Below the pieces are notes generated by a model. The model did no database searches. It worked only from the letters and a program-made list of their open reading frames with translations, and was not told where the DNA came from. The position numbers and the translations under genes are program-made. A stretch of DNA of 64,000 nt from a virus: positions 89,748-153,747 of IMG/VR virus record IMGVR_UViG_3300002835_000007. The stretch is one strand, 5' to 3'. Position 1 is the stretch's first letter, and each line of letters begins with the position of its first letter. Positions 34,929-44,007 of this stretch are shown here, one piece after another.

Positions 34929-36192
34929 TCTAGATAAAACTTATACAGATTTATTAAAAGACATTTTAGAAAATGGTACTCAGAAAGGTGATAGAACTGG
35001 AACGGGTACCATTTCTGTCTTTGGGAGACAAATTCGTCACAAAATGAGTGATGGTTTTCCACTTCTTACAACAAAGAAGATGTATATGAAAGGTATTATA
35101 ACTGAACTTATATGGTTCTTACGTGGTGATACCAACATCAAATACCTTTTGGATAATGATTGTCATATTTGGAATGGTGATGCTTATAAGAACTATTGGA
35201 ATAGTATAGAAACCTCAGAATATGATGGATTTGGGCCTACATCAATTAAGTTACCAACATTAACACAAGAAGAATTCATCAACAAAATCAAAACAGATGA
35301 TAAGTTTGCTAATAAGTGGGGTGATTTAGGTCCAGTATATGGTAAGCAATGGAGAAGTTGGGGTGGTATAGATACAGACTCATTTTTAAATACAGATAAT
35401 ATTGAAGACCCATTATTAGGTGGTAGAGGTTTATTTTTTAAAGAATATGAGATAGACCAAATCGCAAACCTAATCAATGACCTTAAAAACAATCCAGATT
35501 CAAGACGTTTGATGGTAAACGCTTGGAATGTTGGAGAATTAGATTCAATGGTACTTCCACCTTGTCATTATGGATTTCAAGTTTATACAAGAGAATTGAG
35601 TTTGGAAGAAAGAAAAGTTATTGCTAAAAAAGTATTACCAATATTAAATACATTTTTAGGAAACCAAAGTGAAGAAGGTTGGATAGAACAATGTGAAAAA
35701 TTAAATATCCCAACCAGAGCAATTTCATTAATGTGGAATCAACGTTCAGTGGATACATTCTTAGGTTTACCATTCAACATTGCTTCTTATGGATTGTTAT
35801 TGGAAATCATTGCAAAAGAAGTTAATATGGTTCCAGATGAATTAATAGGGAACTTGGGTGATGTTCACTTGTATTCAAATCATGTTGAACAAGCCATGGA
35901 ACAGATTGGTAGATACTTGAGAGTTGATGAAAGAGTTTGTATGTGTTATGAGAATCCTAAATTGGATTTAAGTAGATTACAAGAAGGAATGAGTGATGAA
36001 AAATTCACAAAAGTGTGTGATGAGTTTGAAATACCCAAAAGAACTAGAGAACCATATCCATTACCTACACTAAATATTAAACTTCATTTTAATAATGAAC
36101 CATCATTTGTTCCAGAACAATGGTTGATTGATGATTTTGAAATAATAGGTTATAAAGCCCACCCAACTATAAAAGCACCATTATCAAATTAA
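34921..36192 (+). CDS. thyA: Thymidylate synthase, enlarged
   Basis: A 423-residue ThyA that methylates dUMP to dTMP using methylene-tetrahydrofolate. Seen: GDRTGTGTISVFG (near residue 25), the folate/dUMP-contacting LIWFLRGDTNI, the catalytic PPCHYGFQVY (Cys near 205), and LPFNIASYGLLLEIIA with GDVHLYSNH. It is about 160 residues longer than E. coli ThyA; the extra length lies mainly before GPVYGKQWRSW, after the catalytic loop (TRELSLEERKVIAKKVLPIL) and near the C-terminus. I start at ATG 34921, not the upstream TTG. Confidence 0.93.
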   Translation: MNNLDKTYTDLLKDILENGTQKGDRTGTGTISVFGRQIRHKMSDGFPLLTTKKMYMKGIITELIWFLRGDTNIKYLLDNDCHIWNGDAYKNYWNSIETSEYDGFGPTSIKLPTLTQEEFINKIKTDDKFANKWGDLGPVYGKQWRSWGGIDTDSFLNTDNIEDPLLGGRGLFFKEYEIDQIANLINDLKNNPDSRRLMVNAWNVGELDSMVLPPCHYGFQVYTRELSLEERKVIAKKVLPILNTFLGNQSEEGWIEQCEKLNIPTRAISLMWNQRSVDTFLGLPFNIASYGLLLEIIAKEVNMVPDELIGNLGDVHLYSNHVEQAMEQIGRYLRVDERVCMCYENPKLDLSRLQEGMSDEKFTKVCDEFEIPKRTREPYPLPTLNIKLHFNNEPSFVPEQWLIDDFEIIGYKAHPTIKAPLSN

Positions 36193-36205
36193 AAATTAAA
36201 AATAT

Positions 36206-36406
36206 ATGCCAGAAAGAAGCGACAATTATAGTGACTTAATTCCTCACCATAGAAGGAAAACAAAAGTTAAGGTTAGATTTCCAAATGAATCTTATTTTGA
36301 AGAAATGGAAATTAATATTAGTGAATTTAAACCATCAACTGAATTTGACGATGAAGTATTCGGTTGGTATGGTGATATATACATATCAATAAAGAAAGAC
36401 AAATAA
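36206..36406 (+). CDS. Hypothetical phage protein, 66 aa
   Basis: Not recognised. A small basic-then-acidic protein (LIPHHRRKTKVKVRFPNES followed by EEMEINISEFKPSTEF) with a WYGDIYISIKKD C-terminal strand. It starts 13 bases after the thymidylate synthase stop and ends at a terminator, so it is the last gene of that unit. Confidence 0.68.
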   Translation: MPERSDNYSDLIPHHRRKTKVKVRFPNESYFEEMEINISEFKPSTEFDDEVFGWYGDIYISIKKDK

Positions 36407-36436
36407 AAAGCACCCAAAAGGTGCTTTTTTTATTTT
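36406..36436 (+). terminator. Rho-independent terminator
   Basis: AAAAGCACC pairs with GGTGCTTTT, followed by T residues. Confidence 0.88.
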
Positions 36437-36442
36437 TTTACA

Positions 36443-36452
36443 ATATTTATAA
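36443..36452 (+). promoter_or_regulatory. T4-late-like promoter motif
   Basis: ATATTTATAA, about 15 bases before the ATG at 36467. It opens the head-gene run. Confidence 0.55.
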
Positions 36453-36466
36453 TTAAATATAATAAA

Positions 36467-36712
36467 ATGGCAAAAATAAATGAAGTACATAGTGTAATAG
36501 TTCCAGCTAATGCTGCCAATTTAACAGCACATACTTATTCTGAATTGTATGGTGGCCCTTCTGGTTGTTCTATTGTTTTGAATGGATTAACTATGAATAT
36601 GGGTGGTGCATCAAGTATTTATATAAACATAAATTCTGTAAGTGGCGGTACTGGATGTTACTTACTAGGTGTTAATAAAGATGTTATATTAGGTAGTACA
36701 TCTTTTAAATAA
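36467..36712 (+). CDS. Small probable virion protein, 81 aa
   Basis: A small Gly/Ser/Thr/Asn-rich, beta-type protein (VHSVIVPANAANLTAHTYSEL; GGASSIYININSVSGGTGCYLLG) without charge clusters, typical of a virion decoration or attachment protein; no family is recognised. It is the first gene after the late-like motif at 36443 and heads the head-gene run, which supports a structural role by position only. Confidence 0.62.
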   Translation: MAKINEVHSVIVPANAANLTAHTYSELYGGPSGCSIVLNGLTMNMGGASSIYININSVSGGTGCYLLGVNKDVILGSTSFK

Positions 36713-36728
36713 AAAACAAATTAAACAT

Positions 36729-37823
36729 ATGAAAAATAAAAATTTAATCAATCCAATTGGTCTTAAAGGTAACGAAATTCATGAGCGTCAATTAGCACTT
36801 ATGGGTATTAAACCTTTGAATGAAAATGAAAATAAATCTAACCATGCTGTTGAATTAACTAAAGTTGGTCCAGATGGTAATGCTTATGCTATCGTTAGAG
36901 AAAACCATGAATATTACATCAAAAAAACTGACAAAACAACTGGTTTAGTTTTAGAAGATTTCAAATATATTGGTGGTCTACAAAACAAAAAATCTGAAGC
37001 TTATCCTTCATATGCTAAAGCAATCAAACAATTAAATTTAAAATTCAAATCATTATCTGAATCTTATAACAGAGGTGGTGATATTAACGTATTTGAAGAT
37101 GATAATTTATTAGAACACCACACTGGTATGAAAGATAACGCTTCATTAAGTGCTACTAAAGGTGTTGGTGACAATACAGAATATATTGTTGATAAAGCTG
37201 GTACTCCGTTATCCAACAAAGCTAAAGAAGGTAAAGAAGAAGGTCAATTCGGTGACAATGTTGCTGATAAAGATGCTGCTGATGAATTTGAAAAAGTAAA
37301 CGTTAGCGAAGCATTTGGTATGGGCTTTACTGGTGAAGGTAATTTACATGGGAATAAAGCATACATGGGTGATGACATGGAAATGACTGAAGAAGAGATG
37401 GCTATTCAAGAAATAATAGATAGAATGGCAGAAGAAGAAAAAGAATACTCTGATAAACAAAAAGATTTAGCTGCTTTAGGTGGTGACCCAACAAAAATTG
37501 ATGGTGAAGATTTCGCTAAATTAAGAGGTGGGGTTGAGTTGGAAGAAATTACAGTGTCTTCAAGTCAAGTTCATGACTCAATGAGTGTAAATGCATTAGA
37601 AAAAGTATTAGATTATTATAGAGATTTATACCGTAATTCTAACGGTAATGAAAACATTAAAAATTTAATGGATGACACAGAAGGTAAGTTAAGAGTTTTA
37701 AAAACACCAACTACGTCTTCAGTTAAAACAGATGTTGGTCCTTATGGTCATAGTTTAGAAGAATCTATCAATAGATTAGATACACTTTTAGATGGTGAAT
37801 TAAAAAAAAAAGCACTAAAGTAA
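36729..37823 (+). CDS. Virion/head-core protein, upstream part of a frameshifted gene
   Basis: 364 residues in the zero frame. It is acidic, with no known enzyme motif. It begins MKNKNLINPIGLKGNEIHER and contains cleavage-like sites LNE, LSES and SEA. Near the end HSLEESINRLDTLLDGELKKK resembles ITESLNRLNNLLTER in the portal protein. The frame ends just after an A10 run (37802-37811). A -1 shift there joins it to the open frame that continues without a start codon to 39460, giving a 910-residue product. Confidence 0.7.
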   Translation: MKNKNLINPIGLKGNEIHERQLALMGIKPLNENENKSNHAVELTKVGPDGNAYAIVRENHEYYIKKTDKTTGLVLEDFKYIGGLQNKKSEAYPSYAKAIKQLNLKFKSLSESYNRGGDINVFEDDNLLEHHTGMKDNASLSATKGVGDNTEYIVDKAGTPLSNKAKEGKEEGQFGDNVADKDAADEFEKVNVSEAFGMGFTGEGNLHGNKAYMGDDMEMTEEEMAIQEIIDRMAEEEKEYSDKQKDLAALGGDPTKIDGEDFAKLRGGVELEEITVSSSQVHDSMSVNALEKVLDYYRDLYRNSNGNENIKNLMDDTEGKLRVLKTPTTSSVKTDVGPYGHSLEESINRLDTLLDGELKKKALK

Positions 37824-39460
37824 ACGAAGATACAAAATACAAGCTGAAAGTTGATGCTCCAGCAGCACCAGCTCCAGCTGAACCTATTTCCGAACCAGCT
37901 GATGAGGCTGGTTTTGGTGATTTTGGTAGTGAGGAAGAACCAGTAAAAGACGATAAGCCATTTGATGATGAGCCTTTTGACGCTGGTGTTGAAGCTGACG
38001 AAGATACCGACCCAAAAAAATTCATTCAACAACTTTCTGGAAAATTAGGTGAAGCACTTAGAGGTTATACAAAAGAACAAGGTAAACCAGATTTTGAGTT
38101 AGAAAAGTTTGCAATTAATTCAGTTATTTCAGCAACAAACACTGCTGAAATGGATGAAGAAGATAGAAAAGATATAATCAAAAAAATTAATACATCTGGT
38201 GATGATGGTGAAGATAATGAAGATATTAATGCTGATAATCAAGATGATTCCAGCGATGATTCTGGCGACTTTGGCGATTTCGGTGATGACACTGGTGGTG
38301 GCATGCCAGATGATACTGCTGATGATGAAGAAGGGTTACAAGAACTTTCAATCTATGAAAACTTATTCTTAGATGAACCAAAAAGAAATGAAATGTTTCA
38401 ACCAAAATCTAATGATTACATGTTTGAAGATGGTGGTTGTTGGCATAATGCTGAAAGAGTACCTGGAACTAAAAAAGGTGCAAAAGGTTCTTGTAGATTA
38501 AAAAAGTTAGAAGAATCTGAAGGTTTATGGGCTAACATACACGCTAAACATGATAGAGGTGAAGCACCAGCAAAACCAGGTGATAAAGGTTATCCAGACA
38601 AAAAAACATGGGATGAATTAACAGAAACACATGAAAATATGGAAGGTGAAGAATCACCTACTAGATATATGTTTTTCAGTAATTTAGAGCAAATGAGAAG
38701 ACAAGCTGGTTTGATGTTAGATTTAGATGAAGGTAAAATTGAGGCAATATTAAATAGTGGTCATGATTGGGCTGCTGACCATATTGCTGAAGCAAAAAAC
38801 AACATGGACCAAGTGTTTGATTTCTTAATGAATGAGACTAAAAGTGGTGATGCATGGAAATCTGTTGATATGGAAGACCATGAAGATGCATTGGAATACG
38901 ATGGTTCTACTGAAGGTGGTTACGAAGATGATTATGGTTCAGTTGAGAATATTAATTTGAATGAAGCCGAATATCAAGGTAGAAAAGTTAAATTAGGAAA
39001 ACCAACCAAAGGTGATTCTAAAAAATTCAAAGTTTACGTTAAAAACAGTAAAGGTAATGTTGTTAAAGTTAATTTTGGTGACCCTAAAATGGAAATCAAA
39101 AGAGATAACCCAAAAAACAAAAAATCATTTAGAGCTAGACATAAATGTTCACAAGCTAAAGATAGAACAACACCTAAATATTGGTCTTGTAAAATGTGGT
39201 CATCAACTCCAGTTTCAAAAATTGTTGGTGAAGACTTGAAAGAATCGATAAAAAGTAGTATATTTGATAAAAAATATCTAACTATGAAAATTCAAGAAAC
39301 TTTTAATCATGCAGAGCCAATGGTTGAACCACAAGTTAAACCACAAGTTAAACCTAACCCAAGTGAAGTTAAACCTAATGATTTACCTAGCAGAAGAAAC
39401 AAACCGTATACTATTGAACCTAATACGTTGCCAAAAACAGACCCAAAAGCAAGTAAATAA
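37811..39460 (+). CDS. Downstream part of the frameshifted virion protein gene
   Basis: An open frame of 549 residues entered by a -1 shift at the A10 run; its first own ATG is only at 38150. It starts with an Ala/Pro-rich linker (APAAPAPAEP), then acidic stretches. A GGCWHNAERVPGTKKGAKGSC unit (near 38425) and LWANIHAKHDRGEAPAKPGDKGYPD follow; the latter is a motif I know from T4-like phage structural proteins. A FRARHKCSQ-YWSCKMW unit follows, then a Lys/Pro-rich tail with QVKP repeats. It is probably head-associated. Confidence 0.65.
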   Translation, partial: STKVNEDTKYKLKVDAPAAPAPAEPISEPADEAGFGDFGSEEEPVKDDKPFDDEPFDAGVEADEDTDPKKFIQQLSGKLGEALRGYTKEQGKPDFELEKFAINSVISATNTAEMDEEDRKDIIKKINTSGDDGEDNEDINADNQDDSSDDSGDFGDFGDDTGGGMPDDTADDEEGLQELSIYENLFLDEPKRNEMFQPKSNDYMFEDGGCWHNAERVPGTKKGAKGSCRLKKLEESEGLWANIHAKHDRGEAPAKPGDKGYPDKKTWDELTETHENMEGEESPTRYMFFSNLEQMRRQAGLMLDLDEGKIEAILNSGHDWAADHIAEAKNNMDQVFDFLMNETKSGDAWKSVDMEDHEDALEYDGSTEGGYEDDYGSVENINLNEAEYQGRKVKLGKPTKGDSKKFKVYVKNSKGNVVKVNFGDPKMEIKRDNPKNKKSFRARHKCSQAKDRTTPKYWSCKMWSSTPVSKIVGEDLKESIKSSIFDKKYLTMKIQETFNHAEPMVEPQVKPQVKPNPSEVKPNDLPSRRNKPYTIEPNTLPKTDPKASK

Positions 39461-39873
39461 TGAAAGATTTGTTTTTAATTTACATGAATAAAATAGGTAA
39501 GGACTACAAAGAAAACTACCTATACGAATTTATATTTTCAGACTCAATAGTTGATATTGATGGAGATGACTGGGATACTTTTCCAGCCTCTGGAAGACCA
39601 TCAGCACCACACGACCATTTTATTAAAAAGGTTGGTAGGTTAGAGTCTGAAATTAAATTTGATGTAATACAAGATAGCGATACTTTTGCTGTTTGGGATG
39701 CCATAGATGGTGTTATAGCATTAGCATGGGAAAACATCAACGCATATGATTCTTACCCAGAAAAACGAATTTGCTTTAAATTTGGTGAACCAATAAGTGT
39801 AGTTGAAACTAAACTTTATGAAAAAGACCTAACATTACAATATAATAAAAATAATCATGAAAAACAAAAATAA
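39460..39873 (+). CDS. Hypothetical protein, 137 aa
   Basis: Not recognised by function. The product (LFLIYMNKIGKDYKENYLYEFIFSD ... DVDGDDW-like and VWDAIDGVIALAWENI) is a compact alpha/beta protein. It starts on the last base of the preceding stop (TAATG) and its end overlaps the next gene by 17 bases, so it is embedded in the head-gene transcript. A regulatory or structural role cannot be separated from the sequence alone. Confidence 0.72.
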   Translation: MKDLFLIYMNKIGKDYKENYLYEFIFSDSIVDIDGDDWDTFPASGRPSAPHDHFIKKVGRLESEIKFDVIQDSDTFAVWDAIDGVIALAWENINAYDSYPEKRICFKFGEPISVVETKLYEKDLTLQYNKNNHEKQK

Positions 39874-40504
39874 ACTACAAGAAGCTTTAGGAGATGATGG
39901 TACTACTGTTTTTACACCGAAAAATGAATTAGCATCAACTGTTGACGCTTTAAAAGGTAAAAAAGTAGATATCCAAGTAACACCAGACTCATTATTCAAT
40001 GAAGAAGAAGATATTGATGCTGTTATTGAACCACAAGACCAAGCAACAATAAAATATTTATCAAATGTGGTTGATGACAAAACTGGTAAAATATCACAAC
40101 CATTTGCTATTGGTGACAAAAATTACAGAATGGTTAGAGGGGTTAAACCTAATAAAGAAGTTGTATTGTCAGTTATGTGTTTAGAGGACAGAAACATTTA
40201 TGAAGTTGAGCATTTTGAAAAAGAAGTTGCATTACCAATGAAAGAAATGTTAGAGAAAGAAAACACACAACATGTTGCTAAAGATGATATTGATGAGATA
40301 AAAGAAATGGGTTTATCTGAATATAAACACTATGTTGTCAATGAAAAAAGTAATAGTTTTAAAAAATTCAAAACAATCCAAGAATTAGTTAAGAACGGAT
40401 TAAGTGAAGAAGAAAAATATATGAATCTAAGAGAATTTAAAAAATTCTATGAAGGTAAAGTGTTTGGTAAAAAACAAATAACTGATGAAGGTTCAGAACA
40501 ATAA
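39857..40504 (+). CDS. Putative head-core protein, 215 aa
   Basis: Not firmly recognised. The N-terminus MKNKNKLQEALGDDG contains LQE-A, a T4-type prohead cleavage site. The protein is acidic, with a beta-like centre (YRMVRGVKPNKEVVLSVMCLEDRNIYEV) and a lysine-rich helical end. It overlaps the upstream gene. Its position in the late head run and the cleavage-like N-terminus suggest a prohead core or internal protein (inference). Confidence 0.62.
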   Translation: MKNKNKLQEALGDDGTTVFTPKNELASTVDALKGKKVDIQVTPDSLFNEEEDIDAVIEPQDQATIKYLSNVVDDKTGKISQPFAIGDKNYRMVRGVKPNKEVVLSVMCLEDRNIYEVEHFEKEVALPMKEMLEKENTQHVAKDDIDEIKEMGLSEYKHYVVNEKSNSFKKFKTIQELVKNGLSEEEKYMNLREFKKFYEGKVFGKKQITDEGSEQ

Positions 40505-40526
40505 TAAAGTTATAATAAATAAGTAA

Positions 40527-41831
40527 ATGAGTAATTATAAAAAAATAGCAGAAGAAGCACTTAAAAAGTCATTATTAGGTAAGCAATTGAAAGGTGAAAA
40601 AAGATTGAATGAATCTGTTGTTTATCCAGAAAATATTTCTGAAAGAATGAATTCTAAATTAGAAGAAGATTTAATCAAAAGAAACCATTCTTTAGGTAAT
40701 AATGCTGCGTTGCCAGAAGGTGATGATTCATCATTTGAAGAAAAAGTAATGGGTGAAAGATTTTCTGAAGTAGTTAAAAGATATAAAAGAGTATTTGAGT
40801 GTGACTATGTTAACGAAACAGATGTAATGAGAAATTCATTACCTTTAGTTAAAGAAACTATTGAGTTAGAGAAAAAACACAAAAAGAAGTTAGAAGAACT
40901 GGCAGTTAAAATGATTAGAGAAGAATTTGACATGTCAGAAGATATTGTTGAAATAAACGCTGAGTTAACAACTGAAATCAATATTGAGGGGACTAAGAAA
41001 AACCCTAGACCTATTATTTCCGAAGTTGAGTTTGAGAATCATGATGAATTAACTAATGCTAACAAAGAAGTTTATAAACGTAGATTTCTTAACGCTATGA
41101 TACAAGGTTCAGCTAAAAAATGTAATCACATGTATCACATGGTTGATGATGAGTTATCTGATTTGGACCCTAAATTACCTAACAAATATTCAAAACTAAT
41201 GGCTAACGCTGATTACATGTATTACATAATACCAAATATGGAAAACGGTGTTAGTGGTGGTGTAGTTAGAGTTGATTTCCCTACAAGTGAAAACCCTAAA
41301 TGTGTTATAACAGCACAAGCTATGGTTTTCCCAGTGCTTATCCATGAATTAGTTAAAGGTGTTATGGAAATACTTTCAGCACATGGTTTACCAAAAGATA
41401 AAAAAATTGGTAAGTTTGTTGTTGATAAAGCAGATTTCTTAGCAGCTGAACCATGGGATATGCGTTTAGGTCCAGCACTTTGGTCTCGTTTTACAAATTT
41501 ATTTGAAGCTGACGATTTCTCTTTAAAACACCATGTGTTTAGTGAATTATCAGCGTTGCCAGTAGATGAGTTTAACATGAAAATGAAAGAAGTAATGGCT
41601 AATACAAAACAAGGTAAAAAAATTATAACTGATATTGTAAATGAAGTTAAACATGGTTTACAAGAAGAAGAGGCAATGAACGAACTTAATAGTTACAACG
41701 AAGCAAATTCCGATGGTTATTCCGATGATGAAGGGTTTGATATTGAAGACCTTATGAATGATACTAACAATGATGATTCCGATGGTGATGGTTTTACTGA
41801 TGAAGGGTTTGATATTGGTGAATTATTTTAA
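40527..41831 (+). CDS. Probable virion protein with acidic repeat tail, 434 aa
   Basis: The N-terminus MSNYKKIAEEALKKSLLG ... RLNES carries AEE-A and LNE-S cleavage-like sites. The middle holds a well-structured domain: SAKKCNHMYHMVDDEL, YYIIPNMENGVSGGVVRVDFP, then MVFPVLIHELVKGVMEILSAHG. I cannot name this domain. HELVK is not a HExxH zinc site. The C-terminus repeats an acidic unit (DDEGFDIEDLM and TDEGFDIGELF). It ends the run before the terminator ahead of TerL. Confidence 0.65.
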   Translation: MSNYKKIAEEALKKSLLGKQLKGEKRLNESVVYPENISERMNSKLEEDLIKRNHSLGNNAALPEGDDSSFEEKVMGERFSEVVKRYKRVFECDYVNETDVMRNSLPLVKETIELEKKHKKKLEELAVKMIREEFDMSEDIVEINAELTTEINIEGTKKNPRPIISEVEFENHDELTNANKEVYKRRFLNAMIQGSAKKCNHMYHMVDDELSDLDPKLPNKYSKLMANADYMYYIIPNMENGVSGGVVRVDFPTSENPKCVITAQAMVFPVLIHELVKGVMEILSAHGLPKDKKIGKFVVDKADFLAAEPWDMRLGPALWSRFTNLFEADDFSLKHHVFSELSALPVDEFNMKMKEVMANTKQGKKIITDIVNEVKHGLQEEEAMNELNSYNEANSDGYSDDEGFDIEDLMNDTNNDDSDGDGFTDEGFDIGELF

Positions 41832-41854
41832 ATTAAACTAACATAAAATAATAG

Positions 41855-41885
41855 TAAGGGCCCTTAGTTAGGGCCCTTATTTATT
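41855..41885 (+). terminator. Rho-independent terminator
   Basis: TAAGGGCCC (41855-41863) pairs with GGGCCCTTA (41871-41879), followed by T-rich sequence. Confidence 0.88.
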
Positions 41886-41914
41886 TATAATAAACGATTT
41901 TGTTTAGTTTGAAC

Positions 41915-41928
41915 ATATTTATTAATAA
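41915..41928 (+). promoter_or_regulatory. T4-late-like promoter motif
   Basis: ATATTTATTAATAA, about 15 bases before the TerL ATG. Confidence 0.6.
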
Positions 41929-41942
41929 ATTGAATTAATTTT

Positions 41943-43709
41943 ATGTTAACTAGACAAGAAATATTTAAGGAATATGCTAGGTGTTTAACTAACCCAATTT
42001 ATGCTATTGAAACATATTTGGAGACGTTTGATAAAACGCAAGAAGGTTTCGTACCTTTCAGATTATTTCCTAGACAAAAAGAAATTATATCCGCATACGA
42101 AAAGAATAGATTTAACATCGTAACTAAACCTAGGCAAGCTGGTGTATCAACAACAACAGCTGCTTATATGTCAATAAAAGTTGGTTTTGCTGACGCAGAT
42201 AACCCAGAAGCGATTCTAATCATTGCCAATAAGCAAGAGTTAGCTTTCGAGTTCTTAGCTAAAATTAAAGACTTTTTAGGTCAATTACCTAGATGGGTTT
42301 GGGGTAATGAATATTACGGTAATGCTAAAAACGAAGGTAAATCTATATTCCTTACGGATTCTAAAAAAGAAATCAAATTACCTAATGGTAGTCGTGTAAA
42401 AGCGGTAGCAACATCAAAGGATGCATTAAGGGGTTTTACACCTACATTCTTAATCATGGACGAGGCTGCATATATTGATAATGGTGCCGAAGTATTTGGT
42501 GCTGCACTTACAGCATTAGGTACTGGGGGTAGAGCAACGCTTATTTCCACACCTAACGGTATGGATGCGTTGTATTACAAAACATACGACCAAGCTAGAA
42601 ACAAAAAGAACAACTTCAACATCATTGAAATGAAATGGTATGAAGATTTACGTTACAATAAGGATTTAAGATGGTATAAGGGGGATGACACTGAAATAGA
42701 ATATGAATTTACATTTGCATCTTATAACGCTCGTATAGCCGAAGGTTGGAAACCTACATCTTCATGGTATGAAGAAATGTGTAGGGGTATGAATAATGAC
42801 GCTAAAATGATTGCACAAGAGCTTGATGTATCATTTATCGGTTCTGGGGGTAACGTAATCAATGAAGAGTATATTGAATTTCATGAGAAACACAATGTTA
42901 TGATACCTAAATTCACTAGTGGTTTAGAACAAGAGATATGGGTGTGGGAAGAACCTCAAGAAGACCATCAATATATTATGGGTGTGGACGTTTCTAGGGG
43001 TGATGGAGAGGATTCATCAACTATTGTTATCATAGATTTTACAACTATGGAACAAGTAATGGAGTATCAAGGTAAAATACAACCAGATTTATTGGCTCAA
43101 ATAGTTGAAGAATACGGTGAATTATACAAAGCATATACAGTTGTCGATGTTACTGGTGGTATGGGTGTTTCTACGGTATTGAAACTATTGGAATTTGAAT
43201 ACAAAAGATTGCATTATGATGATTCTAGTGGTAAAATATTATCTGCTAGACAAAGAGAGTTGACATCATATAACAAACAAAACAAAATACCAGGTTTCCA
43301 CGCAACAAACGTGCGTCTACCAATGATTTCAAATTTAGAGTATAAGATAAGAACCAATGCTGTTAAGATACGTTCTAGTCGAATTATTTCTGAAATGAAA
43401 ACATTTATTTATAAAAATGGTAGACCAGACCACATGGAAGGTTATCATGATGATTTACTTATGTCATTGGGAATGGCTTTGTGGGTTATGGAACATTCAT
43501 TTAAGAATTTAGAAAGATTAGAAAAACAGACAAAGGCAATTTTGTCTAGTTGGGTAACTTCTAGTAATGTTCAATCATCCCCAACAAGAACAACAATAAA
43601 CCCAGAAACAAAGAAACCAGAAACTAAAATAAACCCTAATCACGCAGCATATAAAAATGTTCAAGACCCTAAAGGTGAATATGCATGGTTATTCGGTAAA
43701 ATGAAATAA
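41943..43709 (+). CDS. Terminase large subunit (T4 gp17 type)
   Basis: 588 residues, the usual gp17 size. The ATPase half has an adenine-binding FRLFPRQ (near 40), Walker A KPRQAGVST (about 62-70, the deviant terminase form) and Walker B FLIMDEAAY (near 174). A coupling-type ISTPNG motif follows. The nuclease half has the RNase-H-fold acidic residues: GVDVSRGDGED (near 345), VVDVTGG (near 398) and HDDLLMSL (near 502). It packages DNA into the prohead through the portal. A late motif lies upstream; the portal gene follows one small gene later. Confidence 0.95.
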   Translation: MLTRQEIFKEYARCLTNPIYAIETYLETFDKTQEGFVPFRLFPRQKEIISAYEKNRFNIVTKPRQAGVSTTTAAYMSIKVGFADADNPEAILIIANKQELAFEFLAKIKDFLGQLPRWVWGNEYYGNAKNEGKSIFLTDSKKEIKLPNGSRVKAVATSKDALRGFTPTFLIMDEAAYIDNGAEVFGAALTALGTGGRATLISTPNGMDALYYKTYDQARNKKNNFNIIEMKWYEDLRYNKDLRWYKGDDTEIEYEFTFASYNARIAEGWKPTSSWYEEMCRGMNNDAKMIAQELDVSFIGSGGNVINEEYIEFHEKHNVMIPKFTSGLEQEIWVWEEPQEDHQYIMGVDVSRGDGEDSSTIVIIDFTTMEQVMEYQGKIQPDLLAQIVEEYGELYKAYTVVDVTGGMGVSTVLKLLEFEYKRLHYDDSSGKILSARQRELTSYNKQNKIPGFHATNVRLPMISNLEYKIRTNAVKIRSSRIISEMKTFIYKNGRPDHMEGYHDDLLMSLGMALWVMEHSFKNLERLEKQTKAILSSWVTSSNVQSSPTRTTINPETKKPETKINPNHAAYKNVQDPKGEYAWLFGKMK

Positions 43710-43720
43710 AAATTATAACA

Positions 43721-43960
43721 ATGGCAGCAAGATTTATTAGAAAGAATTTATCAAATTATATTTACAGTTGGTCACCACTACCTAACGATTTTGGTTCTGG
43801 TAAAAATAACCGAGATAACGATAATGCAAATAAAAATTATTGTACCGCAATCCCTTTTTCTAATGGTGAAGATTGGATTACAACTTATGCTTATTTAGAT
43901 GTATATGTTGGTTCGACAATAAAACGTGAAGCTTATGTAGCTTGCGATTATGTGGAATAA
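43721..43960 (+). CDS. Hypothetical protein between TerL and portal, 79 aa
   Basis: Not recognised. A small basic-to-neutral protein rich in Asn, Tyr and Trp (SNYIYSWSPLPNDFG; NNRDNDNANKNY) with a beta-like C-terminus (YLDVYVGSTIKREAYVACDYV). It starts 11 bases after the TerL stop and is read with it. A small virion or packaging accessory protein is plausible from position only. Confidence 0.65.
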   Translation: MAARFIRKNLSNYIYSWSPLPNDFGSGKNNRDNDNANKNYCTAIPFSNGEDWITTYAYLDVYVGSTIKREAYVACDYVE

Positions 43961-44007
43961 CTATTTAATTTATTAAAGATTTAAGTATATTTAAAGAAAA
44001 AGAAAAG

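Noticed and set aside
40527-41831. HELVK as a zinc metallopeptidase motif
   Set aside because: The second histidine of HExxH is missing; the segment is part of a hydrophobic helix.
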